This document shows, piece after piece, positions 1-5,568 of a stretch of DNA of 29,423 bases. The notes under the pieces were generated by a model. That model worked only from the letters and a program-made list of their open reading frames with translations. It had not been told where the DNA came from and did no database searches. Every line of letters begins with the position of its first letter. The stretch's first letter is position 1. The stretch is from a virus, in IMG/VR virus record IMGVR_UViG_3300025869_000062, positions 1 through 29,423 of that record. The stretch is one strand, 5' to 3'. Made by a program: the position numbers and the translations under genes.

Positions 1-1
1 A

Positions 2-58
2 ATGAGAGGTGGTAAAGTTCGAGTGGTAGAATCTGTTAGATACGCGGAGGCAGTATAA
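2..58 (+). CDS. 3' end of an upstream small gene (partial)
   Basis: An open frame runs from the window edge to a TAA at 56-58 and gives at least 18 C-terminal residues, ending in RYAEAV. It is supported by context: its stop overlaps the next start as TAATG, and its last codons contain GGAGG (46-50), the ribosome binding site of the next gene. The same arrangement recurs at 288. The true start is outside the window or at the ATG at 2-4, and the function cannot be judged. Confidence 0.45.
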   Translation: MRGGKVRVVESVRYAEAV

Positions 59-288
59 TGAGAGACTTAACTGGTAAGATTTGTGAAATCGATTATGTCG
101 GTTCGAGTGTGAGAGTTCTTGGTAAGATTACTCAGTCGCGGTATACTTCTGCTACTGGTGTGACGCACCACTTTGAGTTCCTTACTCCGTTTAGATGGGA
201 ACAAAATGGGTGTGAAATTTTTCGAGACGTTGGTGAGGGTTCTTGTACCGACGATAACATGGTCGTAAAAGTATGGGAGGCAGCGTAA
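58..288 (+). CDS. Small hypothetical protein, 76 aa
   Basis: I do not recognise this protein. The start is supported by GGAGG at 46-50 and by the TAATG overlap with the preceding frame. The product is soluble, with alternating hydrophobic stretches and no signal peptide or membrane segment, suggesting a small beta-rich fold. It ends in VWEAA, the codons of which carry the GGAGG that serves the next gene. It is the first complete member of a translationally coupled chain of tiny genes typical of the hypervariable accessory regions of T4-like phages. Confidence 0.75.
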   Translation: MRDLTGKICEIDYVGSSVRVLGKITQSRYTSATGVTHHFEFLTPFRWEQNGCEIFRDVGEGSCTDDNMVVKVWEAA

Positions 289-473
289 TGAGTGAAGTAA
301 GATTTGAAACATTCTCTGGTAGGAAATTTGGTACCGTAGTTGAGGCTTTTGAAGACGGTGGTTTTGCCGTGAAGAGAAAACCAAACCGGGATCCAGGCTT
401 TCCTAATCATAAAACGGAATACGTTGTATTCGCGAAAGAAGTTACCCCAATCAAAGCAAGGAAAACATCATAA
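288..473 (+). CDS. Small hypothetical protein, 61 aa
   Basis: The start is placed at 288 (MSEVRF) rather than an in-frame ATG 15 bases upstream, because 288 forms a TAATG overlap with the preceding stop and has GGGAGG at 275-280. The product is basic and glycine-containing with no membrane segment or known motif. Residues around FSGRKFGTVVEAFEDGGFAV could form small beta hairpins. Its own stop at 471-473 overlaps the next ATG, again as TAATG. Function unknown. Confidence 0.7.
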   Translation: MSEVRFETFSGRKFGTVVEAFEDGGFAVKRKPNRDPGFPNHKTEYVVFAKEVTPIKARKTS

Positions 474-712
474 TGTTCAAAAGTAGAACCTGTGGATTAA
501 CCGTAATCAATTTGGATGGGCCTGAAGGGAACTCTTTTGTTCTCTTGGGTTACGCCAGAAAACTTGCGAGACAAGTCGGTTTAGATTCCGAACGTGTTCA
601 TATTGAAATGACGGCAGGTGATTATAGTCATCTTGTCAGGACATTTGATAAGTATTTTGGGGATGTTGTTAGTTTAGAAACAAATAAACCAGAACTTCTG
701 GATTATGCATAA
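473..712 (+). CDS. Small hypothetical protein, 79 aa
   Basis: The start lies in a TAATG overlap with the preceding gene; no strong Shine-Dalgarno is seen apart from AAGGAAAA at 460-467, so expression probably depends on coupling. The protein reads as a short alpha/beta domain: a beta stretch (TVINLDGPEGNSFVLLGYA), a helix, another strand (VHIEMTAGD) and a final helix. No catalytic motif is visible. The stop lies inside a CATAAATA box (708-715) that resembles the late promoter. Confidence 0.75.
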   Translation: MFKSRTCGLTVINLDGPEGNSFVLLGYARKLARQVGLDSERVHIEMTAGDYSHLVRTFDKYFGDVVSLETNKPELLDYA

Positions 713-715
713 ATA
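708..715 (+). promoter_or_regulatory. Possible T4-type late promoter, CATAAATA
   Basis: The box differs from TATAAATA at the first base and overlaps the stop codon of the preceding gene. The next start (737) lies 21 bases downstream, a plausible late leader. Perfect boxes elsewhere make a late system certain, but this variant may be chance. Confidence 0.35.
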
Positions 716-736
716 AACGAAAAAGAGGGCCCTACT

Positions 737-934
737 ATGGCTATTGAAAAAATGAAAGTTGTGAATGAGAAATTCGCTGCGAGGCTCGACAAGGGAAATA
801 TGATCGAGTTACCTTGGCAAGTCATTCGCGATCTCAAGTTAGAAAAGCACGACCTGGTCGAGTTTGAATTTTGCCTCATCTCTGACGATGATGGCGATTG
901 TGATGGATTTACTGTAAAGAAAAAGGTGAGTTAA
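737..934 (+). CDS. AbrB/SpoVT-like small DNA-binding protein candidate, 65 aa
   Basis: The N-terminal two thirds resemble the swapped-hairpin AbrB fold: a strand (FAARLDKGN), a strand (MIELPW), a short helix (QVIRDLKLEK), then HDLVEFEF, in the order seen in AbrB and MazE-type proteins (xIxIPxxVRxxLxLxxGDxVxF). Such domains bind DNA as dimers, as transition regulators or antitoxins. An acidic run (DDDGDCDG) precedes a lysine-rich tail. A GAGGG ribosome binding site lies at 725-729. No toxin partner is obvious next to it, so a regulatory role is more likely than a toxin-antitoxin pair. Assignment is by pattern only. Confidence 0.7.
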   Translation: MAIEKMKVVNEKFAARLDKGNMIELPWQVIRDLKLEKHDLVEFEFCLISDDDGDCDGFTVKKKVS

Positions 935-1093
935 ATGAATATGATGGTTAAATTGGAAGCGTTAAACGAAATCATTTCGGATCTTCAGGTCCAGGTTAAG
1001 CCTCAGGCTACTGGTCATATCCGTACTGCGATTTCAGTACTCGAAACCGAGCGGGATAATCTAAAGGAGACTATTTCAGTTAAAGTAGCATGA
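935..1093 (+). CDS. Helical micro-protein, 52 aa
   Basis: This reading frame starts directly after the preceding stop (TAA 932-934, ATG 935), with an AAAAAGGTGAG ribosome binding site at 919-929, and ends in an ATGA overlap with the next gene at 1090. The product begins MNMMVKLEALNEIISDLQ and is predicted to be two helices broken at KPQATG, with heptad-like leucine and isoleucine spacing (ISVLETERDNLKETI). It may form a coiled-coil dimer. It fills an otherwise empty gap and is coupled on both sides. Function unknown. Confidence 0.65.
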   Translation: MNMMVKLEALNEIISDLQVQVKPQATGHIRTAISVLETERDNLKETISVKVA

Positions 1094-1284
1094 TCAATGA
1101 TGAAGAATTCTCTACGCGGGAATCTTGTCAAACAGCAATTGAAAGCAGGACAACACATCTACGTGCAATGGTAACAAAGATGACCCAAGACAGGGTTGGT
1201 CGAGGATATCAAATCACTATGACAGATGCTGCAAATTTACAAAGCGAGATTACAGCCTTACAGCTAAAATTACTCTCACTTTAA
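1090..1284 (+). CDS. Helical small protein, 64 aa
   Basis: The start overlaps the preceding stop (ATGA at 1090-1093). The nearest Shine-Dalgarno-like sequence, AAAGGAG at 1063-1069, lies about 20 bases upstream, so translation is probably coupled. The product is mostly alpha-helical with no cysteine pairs beyond one Cys and no membrane segment. Its C-terminal half (DAANLQSEITALQLKLLSL) has leucine spacing fitting a short coiled coil, like the protein before it; the two could form a hetero-oligomer. Function unknown. Confidence 0.7.
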   Translation: MINDEEFSTRESCQTAIESRTTHLRAMVTKMTQDRVGRGYQITMTDAANLQSEITALQLKLLSL

Positions 1285-1299
1285 AAATGGATTTATATT

Positions 1300-1494
1300 A
1301 TGGAAATTTTGAAAGAAGTAACTGTTTGGGACGATGAAACCCTTAATAAAAACAACGGCATTTATTGGGTAAACCAAGCCGGCAATCTCGTAGCCTTCCA
1401 GCCTCCCGGCGGGACTAAAAAGACATTTACCAATCCTCTAAAGCAATTCTCTAAATCTCGCAGAAAGTTTATCAAAATAACTGAACCCGTATGA
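1300..1494 (+). CDS. Small hypothetical protein, 64 aa
   Basis: A short protein with aromatic residues in the N-terminal half (VTVWDDETL, GIYWVNQAGNLVAFQPPGG) and a strongly basic C-terminal third (KQFSKSRRKFIKI). The N-terminal part could be a small beta sheet of the kind that binds ligand or protein, and the basic part could contact nucleic acid. The ribosome binding site is weak. The stop overlaps the next start as ATGA, so it is co-translated with the membrane protein that follows. No family recognised. Confidence 0.7.
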   Translation: MEILKEVTVWDDETLNKNNGIYWVNQAGNLVAFQPPGGTKKTFTNPLKQFSKSRRKFIKITEPV

Positions 1495-1721
1495 GCAAAG
1501 ATAAAATCAATGCCTTCAAAGAGGCAGTAGTCGATACCCTTATCGGCATGGCAATTAATGCTCCAATCAATTTTTTATTAGTAGCCATGGCATTTCAATT
1601 AGATTGGTCTGCTCTTTCCACCAGTCTACTTCTTACTGGTACGTTTACAGTTCTAGCGTTGATTCGGAAAACGGTAATTCGGCTTTACTTCAAAAAGCGA
1701 GAAAGTGAAAGTTTTTCATAA
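1491..1721 (+). CDS. Two-helix inner-membrane protein (DUF7220-like), 76 aa
   Basis: The start overlaps the preceding stop as ATGA. Two hydrophobic segments (about residues 18-36 and 41-58) flank a short polar turn, followed by a basic C-terminus (RKTVIRLYFKKRESE). The pattern of a short amphipathic start, a helix beginning G(M)AIN, a second helix beginning SLLLTGTFTV and a positively charged R...RLYF tail matches the small phage membrane family called DUF7220 as I remember it. The role of that family is not known to me. The positive-inside rule puts the C-terminus in the cytoplasm. Confidence 0.7.
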   Translation: MSKDKINAFKEAVVDTLIGMAINAPINFLLVAMAFQLDWSALSTSLLLTGTFTVLALIRKTVIRLYFKKRESESFS

Positions 1722-1745
1722 TCTCTTCAGAGTTATTTCATTTTG

Positions 1746-1753
1746 TCTAAATA
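1746..1753 (+). promoter_or_regulatory. Possible late promoter variant, TCTAAATA
   Basis: A one-to-two mismatch variant of TATAAATA located 46 bases before the TorF start, in the only sizeable intergenic gap near that gene. It is followed by a 5-bp hairpin near the expected RNA 5' end. The match is weak, and it is supported mainly by position. Confidence 0.3.
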
Positions 1754-1761
1754 AATCTACC

Positions 1762-1779
1762 GGCTCAGAAAAAAGAGCC
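1762..1779 (+). other. Hairpin in the 5' leader of the porin gene
   Basis: GGCTC (1762-1766) pairs with GAGCC (1775-1779) around an A-rich loop of eight bases. There is no U-run after it, so it is unlikely to be a terminator for upstream genes. It lies between the putative late box and the AAGGAG ribosome binding site, so it may protect the RNA 5' end. Confidence 0.45.
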
Positions 1780-1799
1780 AAAATCAATAAGGAGAAAAC

Positions 1800-2429
1800 A
1801 TGAAAAATTTAAAATTATTAGCGGTATTGGTTATGTGTTCAATTGGAATGTCTGCTCAAGCTCTTGAGTTAGGCGGTTCAGTTTCTTTGGGGAGCAATTA
1901 CATTTTTCGTGGTGCGTCTCAGAATGCAGGCAATCCTGCTGCATCTGGTGAAGTACGTTTAACTCATAATGGATTCCTTGCATCGGTCTGGGCTAGTCAA
2001 GTAGACTACGGAACAGAACTCGAGGTAGAATATGATCTTATGGTAGCAAAAATGTTCCGTAAAGGTGACTTTAAAGTTGCTGTCGGTTACATTGACTATA
2101 ACTATTCTTCATTCGATACACTGATGGATTTCGAAGAATCTGCCTCTGACGTTGAAGAAGTTGCTTTCATGGTCGGTTACAAAGCTCTCACTGGTCGTTT
2201 CTATAAAGGCCTTGATGACGCTCCCGATTACATGGAGCTTGCAGTAGATGTATTCGGTGTTGCTGACTTTACTGTTGGCGATTATGATACTGTAGGACAT
2301 CACTACATGGTCTCTAAAACTGTTGAAGTAGAAGGTATTGATGTGACCTTTGGTTATCGTCAATTCTTTGCAGAAGATGATATATCAGATGAGAAATCTG
2401 CTGTATTAACAATCACAAAGAACTTCTAA
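1800..2429 (+). CDS. TorF-family (Gcw_chp, TIGR02001-like) outer-membrane protein, 209 aa
   Basis: A Sec signal peptide of about 21 residues ends SAQA. The mature protein begins LELGGSVSLGSNYIFRGASQ, which matches the family hallmark of an N-terminal strand with Y-x-FRG-x-SQ, here at residues 34-41. The rest alternates beta strands (FLASVWASQVDYG, ELEVEYDLM, FKVAVGYIDYNY, VEVEGIDVTFGYRQF) and ends in phenylalanine, as outer-membrane beta barrels do. Family members are about this size and are annotated as putative porins in Gram-negative bacteria. A phage copy suggests envelope remodelling, nutrient entry or receptor masking, which is inference. AAGGAG at 1789-1794 sets the start; a strong terminator follows at 2440. 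Confidence 0.88.
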   Translation: MKNLKLLAVLVMCSIGMSAQALELGGSVSLGSNYIFRGASQNAGNPAASGEVRLTHNGFLASVWASQVDYGTELEVEYDLMVAKMFRKGDFKVAVGYIDYNYSSFDTLMDFEESASDVEEVAFMVGYKALTGRFYKGLDDAPDYMELAVDVFGVADFTVGDYDTVGHHYMVSKTVEVEGIDVTFGYRQFFAEDDISDEKSAVLTITKNF

Positions 2430-2439
2430 AATCATCTCA

Positions 2440-2459
2440 GGGCCCTTCGGGGCCCTTTT
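2440..2459 (+). terminator. Rho-independent terminator with UUCG loop
   Basis: GGGCCC (2440-2445), TTCG loop (2446-2449), GGGCCC (2450-2455), then TTTT. A 6-bp all-GC stem with the extra-stable UUCG tetraloop is the classic T4 terminator form. It ends the porin transcript and lies only 16 bases before the iscU start codon. Confidence 0.9.
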
Positions 2460-2463
2460 CCTA

Positions 2464-2471
2464 TATAAGTA
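2464..2471 (+). promoter_or_regulatory. Late promoter-like box TATAAGTA before iscU
   Basis: One mismatch to TATAAATA. It ends 4 bases before the iscU ATG, so a transcript begun at the usual late spacing would start at or just inside the start codon and be leaderless. No Shine-Dalgarno is visible in front of iscU, which is compatible with that idea but does not prove it. Confidence 0.3.
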
Positions 2472-2475
2472 TATT

Positions 2476-2877
2476 ATGGCATACTCAGAGCAAGTATTAG
2501 ATCATTACGAAAACCCACGCAATGTGGGTCGGTTTAATGACGAAGATGAAGACATTGGCACAGGCATGGTCGGTGCACCTGCTTGTGGTGATGTAATGCG
2601 TTTACAAATAAAGGTATCCGAAGATGGAATTATCCAAGATGCTAGGTTTAAAACCTACGGATGCGGAAGTGCTATCGCTTCTTCCAGCCTCCTTACCGAA
2701 TGGGTTAAAGGTCGCAGTCTTGACGAAGCTGGGAGTATTACCAACTCCCACATCGCTGAAGAACTCGCCTTACCTCCGGTCAAAATCCACTGTAGTGTCC
2801 TTGCAGAAGATGCGATCAAAGCTGCGATAAAGGACTATAGAGATAAACATGATAACGTTGACGCAGTCAGCATCTGA
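2476..2877 (+). CDS. iscU: IscU Fe-S cluster assembly scaffold protein, 133 aa
   Basis: The scaffold on which [2Fe-2S] clusters are built from sulfur delivered by cysteine desulfurase IscS, then handed on with the chaperones HscA/HscB. The start MAYSEQVLDHYENPRNVG is canonical for the family. All ligand positions are present at the same numbers as in E. coli IscU: C37 and D39 (PACGD), C63 (YGCGS), H105 and C106 (IHCS), plus the HscA-binding LPPVK at 99-103. Length is normal. Nothing is truncated, so it should be functional and able to use host IscS and HscA/B, which are not encoded in this window. It overlaps iscA by 29 bases. No ribosome binding site is seen; a terminator hairpin stands just upstream. 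An auxiliary metabolic gene, probably captured from a bacterial host. Confidence 0.97.
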   Translation: MAYSEQVLDHYENPRNVGRFNDEDEDIGTGMVGAPACGDVMRLQIKVSEDGIIQDARFKTYGCGSAIASSSLLTEWVKGRSLDEAGSITNSHIAEELALPPVKIHCSVLAEDAIKAAIKDYRDKHDNVDAVSI

Positions 2878-3172
2878 CCACATAATCAACTATATCAAAC
2901 AACGTGGTAAAGGTATCGGCATCCGAGTTGGGGTAAAAACCACGGGTTGTTCAGGATGGGCATATGTCGTAGAACCCGTTGACGTAGCAGATGAGTTTGA
3001 TAATCGGTTCACTGATAAAGGTATCGATATCTACGTTGATTCAAAAAGTTTAACATATATTGATGGTAGTGAAATGGATTATGTAACGAAAGGCCTGAAC
3101 GAAGGCATTCAATTTAAGAACCCTAAAGTCAAAGCAGAATGCGGCTGCGGCGAAAGCTTTTCTGTCGTATAA
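2849..3172 (+). CDS. iscA: IscA-type (A-type carrier) Fe-S assembly protein, 107 aa
   Basis: A-type carriers bind iron or a cluster and pass it to target apoproteins. The three conserved cysteines are present: C34 (TTGCSGW) and the C-terminal pair C98 and C100 (ECGCGESF), in a protein of 107 residues, the same length as E. coli IscA. The typical SGWAYVVEPVD and D-Y-V segments are also there. The start at 2849 lies inside the iscU frame, giving a 29-base overlap and strong translational coupling. The stop at 3170-3172 lies within a perfect late promoter box for the next gene. ErpA, or SufA-like members, are alternatives within the same family. Confidence 0.95.
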   Translation: MITLTQSASDHIINYIKQRGKGIGIRVGVKTTGCSGWAYVVEPVDVADEFDNRFTDKGIDIYVDSKSLTYIDGSEMDYVTKGLNEGIQFKNPKVKAECGCGESFSVV

Positions 3173-3175
3173 ATA
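3168..3175 (+). promoter_or_regulatory. T4-type late promoter, TATAAATA
   Basis: A perfect TATAAATA overlapping the iscA stop codon, 37 bases before the start of the 465-residue virion protein. In T4 this box is read by RNA polymerase carrying gp55 with gp33 and the sliding clamp. Confidence 0.85.
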
Positions 3176-3212
3176 ACTCTATCCTCTACCACTTTAAATT
3201 CAGGAACGTATA

Positions 3213-4610
3213 ATGGCACAATGGAATAGAGATACACAAAGTTTCCTTCAAAAAGATACTACCCACCCGGGTCGAGAAGATTTTACCGGCGTTACTATAG
3301 CTGATCGATTTGGTTCAATCACTGATTGGCGTCCAGATTTTACCTCAAAGAATCGACTCAAGATGTCTGCGCCAGCAACGGTATTTTGGAATTCATTTAG
3401 TGCGTTTGCTGATAACGATACCTTTGTCACAACGACTTCAGGTGACGGAAAGGCCTATATTAATAACGACGCTACTGTACCAGAAGACTTTGATCCAATC
3501 AGTCCAGGTACAGATCAGGTTCTTGAAAAGTCAGTTATCCTTCGAGTCTCAACGGCTGGAGATAAAGTAATTCGTCAAAGCAGACGAGTCATTCCTTATA
3601 TCCCAGGCAAAGAACAATTCGTTTCATTAGCATGTCGATTTGCTCCACCAACAGAATTCATTCGTCGACGCATTGGGATGTTCGATGAAGAGAATGGAAT
3701 GTTCTTTGAAGACGATGGTGAAAATTATTATGTAGTACTTCGTAAAAATGGAGTTGAAACAGTTCGAGTTGCTCGTGAAAACTGGAATGGCGATAAATTA
3801 AACGGTGTTGGTAGAAGTGGTATTCTTTTCGATTCCACTAAGCAGCAATTGCTCGGTATCGAATACGAGTGGTATGGAACTGGTATGGTTCGTTTTGGTT
3901 ATGTAATCGATAATGAACTTCATGCTATCCACACAATCTATAACGCAAATAATACTGTAGGTACTTGGACAAAGACACCTAATCTGCCACTTCGGTTTGA
4001 ACATGAAGCATTGCCAGGTTGGGTCGGTGGCCCTCAGTATCTCTATCAATCTTCATCCTCTGTTATTGCTGAAGGGGGCATCGAAGATCTTGGTGTATTG
4101 AATAATTCAATTTCTGGTTTAAATACTACGACAACGCCTCCTACAATGTCTGTCGCTGGGACTAATCTATCAGTAGCTAATACATTCTTTCCTTTGTTGA
4201 GCATCAGACTTAAAGATGCGACACTCGATTCTTTTGTATCACCTCAGGCATTTCAAATCTTCACAAAAGATAATGCAGATTGTTATTTTGTGATTGTAAG
4301 AAACCCAACACTTACGGGTGCTGTGTTTAATATTGCTGATAATGATTGGATTGGTGCTGAGATTGATGATCAGGCAACCGCTGTGGATTTTGACATTACT
4401 GATGTAATATATTCAGGCTTTTTCCCCGGTAGCTCATCAACACCTATTTCATTACCTATTTCTGCACAACTCCAACTTGGACGTACATTTGCTAACCCAG
4501 GGGCACCAGATTTTGGAAATCTAACCTCTGATGTGATTACCATATGTGCAGCATGTCGTGGTGCAACTACTCAGGCATTTGCTTCATTGACTTGGTTAGA
4601 ACAGCCGTAA
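3213..4610 (+). CDS. Virion structural/adhesin-type protein, 465 aa
   Basis: A soluble beta-rich protein without a signal peptide, preceded by a perfect late promoter and AGGAA at 3203-3207, so it is almost certainly a virion component. Residues about 150-245 form a module (RIGMFDEENGMFF, then NWN-x-D-x-L-x-G, then IEYEWYGTGMVRFGYV) that is clearly related to residues about 247-365 of the 930-residue minus-strand protein at 19369-22161. The shape suggests a lectin-like or concanavalin-like sandwich. The C-terminal half is Ser/Thr/Asn-rich. The stop overlaps the next start as TAATG. A tail or fiber-associated structural protein is the best guess; direct function unknown. Confidence 0.82.
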   Translation: MAQWNRDTQSFLQKDTTHPGREDFTGVTIADRFGSITDWRPDFTSKNRLKMSAPATVFWNSFSAFADNDTFVTTTSGDGKAYINNDATVPEDFDPISPGTDQVLEKSVILRVSTAGDKVIRQSRRVIPYIPGKEQFVSLACRFAPPTEFIRRRIGMFDEENGMFFEDDGENYYVVLRKNGVETVRVARENWNGDKLNGVGRSGILFDSTKQQLLGIEYEWYGTGMVRFGYVIDNELHAIHTIYNANNTVGTWTKTPNLPLRFEHEALPGWVGGPQYLYQSSSSVIAEGGIEDLGVLNNSISGLNTTTTPPTMSVAGTNLSVANTFFPLLSIRLKDATLDSFVSPQAFQIFTKDNADCYFVIVRNPTLTGAVFNIADNDWIGAEIDDQATAVDFDITDVIYSGFFPGSSSTPISLPISAQLQLGRTFANPGAPDFGNLTSDVITICAACRGATTQAFASLTWLEQP

Positions 4611-4948
4611 TGTACACATATGACTTATCTGTGATTGGTCCTTTGGGTAGGACATGGTGGACTGATCGAGGCTTAGAACCTCGCTATGACTGTGCAGGTG
4701 GTAGACTTCACGCGTATGATGTGGTTGTCGAAAATGGGCCTGCACTCCAAGAATATCCTATAGCTGTAATGGATCAATTCTCATGGTCAAAATTAAACAT
4801 TTGGTTTCTACAATTACAAACTGAAGAAATACTAACTTTAGCAGAATTACTTGATAATTTTGTCGAGGCAACAAATACGGAAATTGGCTGGGTACTTGTT
4901 GACGGCGCTCGACAAGAAGTTGATTATCCTACTGCCGGCGAGATCTAA
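4610..4948 (+). CDS. Hypothetical late protein coupled to a virion protein, 112 aa
   Basis: The start is set at 4610 because the ATG overlaps the preceding TAA (TAATG); an upstream in-frame ATG at 4544 would lie inside the other gene. The protein begins MYTYDLSVIGPLGRTWW and has many aromatic residues, an acidic middle helix (TEEILTLAELLDNFVEA) and no membrane segment. Co-transcription and translational coupling suggest it works with the 465-residue virion protein, perhaps as an assembly partner or minor virion component. No family recognised. Confidence 0.75.
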   Translation: MYTYDLSVIGPLGRTWWTDRGLEPRYDCAGGRLHAYDVVVENGPALQEYPIAVMDQFSWSKLNIWFLQLQTEEILTLAELLDNFVEATNTEIGWVLVDGARQEVDYPTAGEI

Positions 4949-4952
4949 TTTA

Positions 4953-4960
4953 TATAAATA
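4953..4960 (+). promoter_or_regulatory. T4-type late promoter for the exported-protein cassette, TATAAATA
   Basis: A perfect TATAAATA immediately after the stop of the preceding gene and 20-38 bases upstream of the first exported-protein gene. No terminator or other clear promoter is seen before 8256, so this box may drive all six genes of the cassette late in infection. Confidence 0.85.
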
Positions 4961-4998
4961 GATATTGAATAACTTTGTAAATGATATGGTTGAATGAA

Positions 4999-5568
4999 AT
5001 GCGATTTTTACTCTTTACTATTGGGCTTTGTTTTATTGTTTTTGCAAATGCGGAAGAAACTACAGCACCGATTACGCCGGATGATACAATTCGGACTGAA
5101 TCAATAACTGATAGTACAGTGAATTCAAATTCGAATCAGACGACTACACTAAAGTCGCCTCCCGCATCGGCGATCACGCCAACAATAAACACGTCCAATT
5201 CTGATCTTTGTACATTTGGTGTAGCTGGGGCTATCCAAACGCAGATACTTGGTATCTCGACCGGAACCCAGGTAACAGATGAAAACTGCGAGCGACTAAA
5301 GCTTTCTAAAACCCTGTTTGATATGGGTATGAAGGTTGCAGCAGTTTCTACATTATGCCAAGATCGTCGTGTATTTGATGCTATGATGATGGCGGGTACT
5401 CCCTGTCCTTATGATGGCAAAATCGGACCCGACGCGAAATCAGCATGGGCATTAGACGAAAGTCAAAAGCCTTTGTTAAACAAAGACAAGGAGGGAATAA
5501 GCGATGGCACGAAGACACTACTGGGTGGCGCTGGTGTTGCTGCTCTGCTCCTCTTACTCTTACTCTGA
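4999..5568 (+). CDS. Exported protein with C-terminal hydrophobic anchor, 189 aa
   Basis: I place the start at 4999 because it gives a clean Sec signal peptide (MRFLLFTIGLCFIVFANA); the ATG at 4981 would add six residues including a Glu. Neither has a good Shine-Dalgarno. After a Thr/Ser/Asn-rich linker (about residues 20-65) comes a compact four-cysteine domain (DLCTFGVAG, NCERLKLSK, TLCQDRRVFDAM, TPCPYDGKIG), probably with two disulfides. The C-terminus ends in an alanine/leucine-only hydrophobic run, a membrane anchor. It overlaps the next gene by 65 bases. Topology predicted: periplasmic domain tethered at its C-terminus. The role is unknown; similar four-cysteine proteins occur in marine T4-like phages as I recall. 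Confidence 0.82.
   Translation: MRFLLFTIGLCFIVFANAEETTAPITPDDTIRTESITDSTVNSNSNQTTTLKSPPASAITPTINTSNSDLCTFGVAGAIQTQILGISTGTQVTDENCERLKLSKTLFDMGMKVAAVSTLCQDRRVFDAMMMAGTPCPYDGKIGPDAKSAWALDESQKPLLNKDKEGISDGTKTLLGGAGVAALLLLLLL

Noticed and set aside
4544-4609. Longer start for the 112-residue late protein
   Set aside because: The 22 extra codons lie inside the preceding gene, and TAATG at 4608-4612 with the coupled pattern elsewhere favours 4610.
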